Source: Taxillus chinensis
Taxonomy: Eukaryota; Streptophyta; Magnoliopsida; Santalales; Loranthaceae
Reading direction: 5' to 3'
Length of the DNA stretch: 64,000 bases
Assembly (NCBI GenBank): GCA_023512835.1
Contig: CM042091.1
Location: 6,743,079-6,807,078, forward strand
The notes beneath the pieces were generated by a model that made no database searches, had not been told where the DNA came from, and was given only the letters and a program-made list of their open reading frames with translations. Positions 61,084 to 64,000 of the stretch are shown here, piece by piece. The position numbers were made by a program, and so were the translations under genes. Position 1 is the first letter of the stretch, and every line of letters starts with the position of its first letter.

Positions 61084-63708
61084 TCACTTAACATTCACCT
61101 GAGACAGTGAAGTAGGTGTCGGCACTGAAAACCTGGGAAATGAGGCAAGTAATGCTACCGATACTAAAAAGATTTAAAACACAAACAAGTTAAATAGAAC
61201 ACAGTATAAAATGCAACCTTATTCCCCGGGCTTTCCTTTTATCTTCTTCCATAGAATCTGTGGTGGTTTTAGACACAGGTGTCCTCTTATCATCTTGAAT
61301 AGAATCTGCTGTAGTCTCAGAAATAGAAACTGCTGCAAATCTGGCAAGCCGAGCTTTCTTCTTTGCCTCATCCGAAGGCGCTTGCGGTACAGTTAGTCCA
61401 AACCTAAAAAAGAATAATAATAGTAACAATTTGCAATCAGAAAGTTTATAAGTTAGAAACTTGTAACTTATGAAGCCATCAAAATATGGGATGGCCGGAT
61501 GGGAACAGGAACCTCTCTGCTCTAGACTTTCTCTTCAGCTCCTCTGATTTCTTCAATGCATCTGATCCACGCGAGGAACCAGTGCCAAACCTGCACCAAA
61601 GAAAAGAAAATTAGCAAACTAAAAATGCATCAGCCACAAAGAGACTTCTCGTTTTTGCTTTCATGTGCGCTGTTGTGGTGTACAGCGAAGAGAGAAGGGG
61701 GAGGACATTAATTTTTTTTATAGGTAAGAATAATTTAAAAAAAAAAAGAATAACTAAAATAACAGGTAACTAAGGGATTGTTTGGTCCGTATTTTTATTT
61801 TTATGTTTTGCTTCCATGATTTAAATATTTATTGGAGTTGATATTTGAAAACAGAATTTCTAAAAAAAACTATTTAAAACCGAATTCCATGAAAATTGGG
61901 AAAAATATGATGGGTTAAGTTAAGAAAATAAAGGAAAAAGAAAATTTAAAAAATTAATAAATGTACTACCAAAATAAGTTCAGATTCGAACATAGTAAAT
62001 AGCAGAAAAGTTCTTTATAAAACTTTATTCAAATAATCAGGTGTACCATACAAGTATTGAATTCGGATTTTTATTTTTTAAAACAAATGTGTTTTTAAAA
62101 ACAAAAAAGTTGCCCGTAAAAAACAGGGCCTAATATGCGCTCAAAACAAAGCCAAGGCCCAGAAACAACATCATATTTTATTTGCCATTTTAAAATAATA
62201 ATCATAATCATAAGTCCTATGAGGTTATTATGTTTTCCATTCCTGGAATGGAAGTAGACTATAAAATGTTTAGAATTTTCCTAGCTTCAGGCTTTTAATG
62301 AATCTACGAATGGGATTTAAATGCAAATGTGCTACAAATTCTTAGTATCTATGAAAATTTTCTACGATATTATTGATATTGGACTGTTGAGTTTATTTTT
62401 TTAGCTGTGTTATTCACCCACAAAAATGGACACCGGATAAAATTGATATCTACATAGATAATGTATTTGGGACGACTTATTATTTTCCCCAATTTATTTG
62501 AATTGGAAAAAGGAAAGTGAGGGTAAGGTGGTGTTTCTTTGGGTCTGATTGGAGCTGAAGCTAATATAGATGATCCACCGTGAAATCAGAAAAACACACC
62601 ATTCATGGTAGGATTGCGTGACCAAATTGCAAATCAATTGATGCAAAATTAACTTCTATTGTTCTAGTTGTTTTATTTTCTGATTTTTGTATGACAAACT
62701 TTGTTTGGGCTATTATTTTAAATAAAAGCGTTGATGCTGGAACAATATTTACTTGGACTTGTTTTGGTCGTTAATAAGTTTGTTTGATTAAATTAGAATC
62801 CATGATTAAAAATCAAGTTGCAACAATTTTACATTTATGTATTAATTGTATTCGGTTGTGTACTTTCGTCTTCATTTTTTCCTCAAAAAACACCAAATTT
62901 GAAAATGATAAAAATATAAAACCCTCTAACGTTAACCATCAGCTGAAACCAAACAATCTATTCATTCAAAATACAGCAAATTCTATTCAGTATTCAACAT
63001 TTAGAATCAATAAGACCAATTGCAAAAAAATGCCACCTAACATTTTAGGTTCCTTCAAAAAGAAGACAATACTTAAGCAACAAACAGATGCATAGCGTAA
63101 TAAACAAGCAGTAAGGCGATCAATCTAAAGCATCAATGTATGTGTGCTCAAACACACATCATATGAGCAGCATGCCGATTATTTTTGCCAACTACGAACT
63201 GACATAATCATGCATATATTTACGATAAAACACAATATCCACAAACACCCTCTAAGGCAATCCCTCCAAATTTTGTAACACGCTTTAGGATAAACCCTAC
63301 AGACCTAAAATAAACCGAAACAGAGGAGGTAGGTGTCGTATTATTATACCTCTCTGCGCGAGACGAACGCTTTTCTTCTTCAGACAGCTTCACTGGCATC
63401 CCAAACCGCTCCGCCCGCCGCATCTTTTTCTGCACATCGGACGTTGGAGCATCGGAGACGCTCAGTGGCGGCGAAACTACCGAAGGTCCGACGGTGAACA
63501 GATCCTTGCTCTTCGACTCCACCGCATCCGTCGCGGCTCCGTTGGTAGGGGTCGAATCGAGAGACGAAGGAGGAGTCGCAGAGTTCTGAGACTGAATCTC
63601 GTCAAACAGATCCGCAATCGAGGGCCTGGCAGGAATGGGATGTGTCACATCTAGGGTTTCGTTCGGGTTTCGTTCGGTGGTTTTGCGGTTCCTGATCTCC
63701 ATAGCCAT
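61084..63708 (-). CDS. MOS11: MODIFIER OF SNC1 11-like (MOS11/CIP29-type mRNA export factor)
   Basis: Four coding exons on the minus strand join to 223 residues: 63708-63350, 61590-61513, 61403-61218 and 61132-61084. The N-terminal 95 residues are low complexity (Ser, Pro, Thr). Then comes a series of short repeats around R-x-x-[48 protein letters not shown] and ARGIRFSVP. This is the layout of plant MOS11, the relative of human CIP29/SARNP. It binds the UAP56 helicase in the nucleus for mRNA export and is needed for some NLR-type immune responses in Arabidopsis. The start at 63708 (MAMEIRNRK) is the first ATG of the low-complexity part; an in-frame ATG at 63978 would add 90 unlikely residues. 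The stop at 61084-61086 depends on no splice after SLSQ at 61099, so the C-terminus is less certain. Confidence 0.85.
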
Positions 63709-64000
63709 TGAAGGTGCCTCCGAAGGCGATTCGGATGGAGTAGGAGAAGGAGGCGGATGATCGGGACGAAGGCAGCGGCGGAGACAACGTGATGTCGGTG
63801 GCGGTTTCTGCGAAGACGGCAAACTGTGAAACCCTAATCCAGATGGGAGTAAGTGGCGTTTAATATGTAATTTGGGGAAGTGCTGGACAGGGCCGAGTAG
63901 AACGTCGCGGCGACATATTGGGCCAGACATCATAAATAATACAATCATACACCCAAAATATAGAGGCCGGATACTCAATGGTTAATTTTATCTATTCTTT
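63709..64000 (-). promoter_or_regulatory. Leader/promoter of the MOS11-like gene
   Basis: Upstream of the start on the minus strand is a GC-rich leader with a telo-box (AAACCCTAA on the plus strand at 63829-63837) and a GGGCCAGAC/GGCC patch near 63890-63925. Such motifs are common in promoters of constitutively expressed plant genes. The transcription start cannot be placed. Confidence 0.4.

Noticed and set aside
63709..63978. 90-residue N-terminal extension of the MOS11-like frame
   Set aside because: Its composition is unlike the family, and it crosses the telo-box leader region. The MAMEIRN start is preferred.

Overview
This is nuclear DNA from a eudicot plant, probably a woody one. The gene models are plant-specific: a B1-type mitotic cyclin, MED26b, SGR9, MOS11 and a Sec14-nodulin protein. 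They have many short exons with GT-AG introns, and they sit in AT-rich intergenic DNA with long (CT)n, (TA)n and (GA)n tracts, MITE-like elements and decayed retroelements. The species cannot be named from the sequence alone.

Eight protein-coding genes and one tRNA gene are supported. From left to right they are: a mitochondrial-type 10 kDa co-chaperonin (+, 7191-8802); tRNA-Ala(UGC) (-, 10080-10152); a Mediator subunit 26b-like protein (+, 17891-20424); an RWD plus RING E3 ubiquitin ligase of the RNF25 type (-, 23830-31062); a B1-type cyclin (+, 33831-36237); an SGR9-like RING-H2 E3 ligase in one exon (+, 42442-43329); a Sec14-like phosphatidylinositol transfer protein with a nodulin-type tail (+, 48131-53502); an unrecognised coiled-coil protein (+, 57966-58907); and a MOS11-like mRNA-export factor (-, 61084-63708). 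I derived the exon structures by hand from splice consensus, reading frame and family resemblance. Every model closes in frame.

The rest is intergenic or intronic. Its main contents are: a repeat cluster at 196-950; an approximately 300 bp repeat present twice in opposite orientation (2277-2573 and 13028-13327); a diverged GC-rich module present twice (10812-11073 and 12460-12742); a very C-rich minisatellite-like island (14281-14992); a decayed RTE-type LINE inside intron 1 of the RNF25-like gene (about 27300-29790); a MITE with about 75 bp terminal inverted repeats (32597-33042); two hAT-like elements (about 37525-38415 and 45533-46036); a recent tandem duplication (41310-41566 and 41604-41864); and a probable solo LTR with a 5 bp target duplication (53944-55627).

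The genes do not form an operon or an obvious cluster. They are independent housekeeping, cell-cycle and signalling loci. In Arabidopsis, SGR9 (At5g02750) and MOS11 (At5g02770) lie almost next to each other, so their presence 18 kb apart here suggests conserved microsynteny. I saw no convincing new multi-gene system. The most distinctive observations are the 99 bp higher-order repeat in the C-terminus of the RNF25-like ligase, the intron placement in the MOS11 repeats, the hairpin abutting the tRNA gene, the C-rich island and the duplicated GC-rich module.
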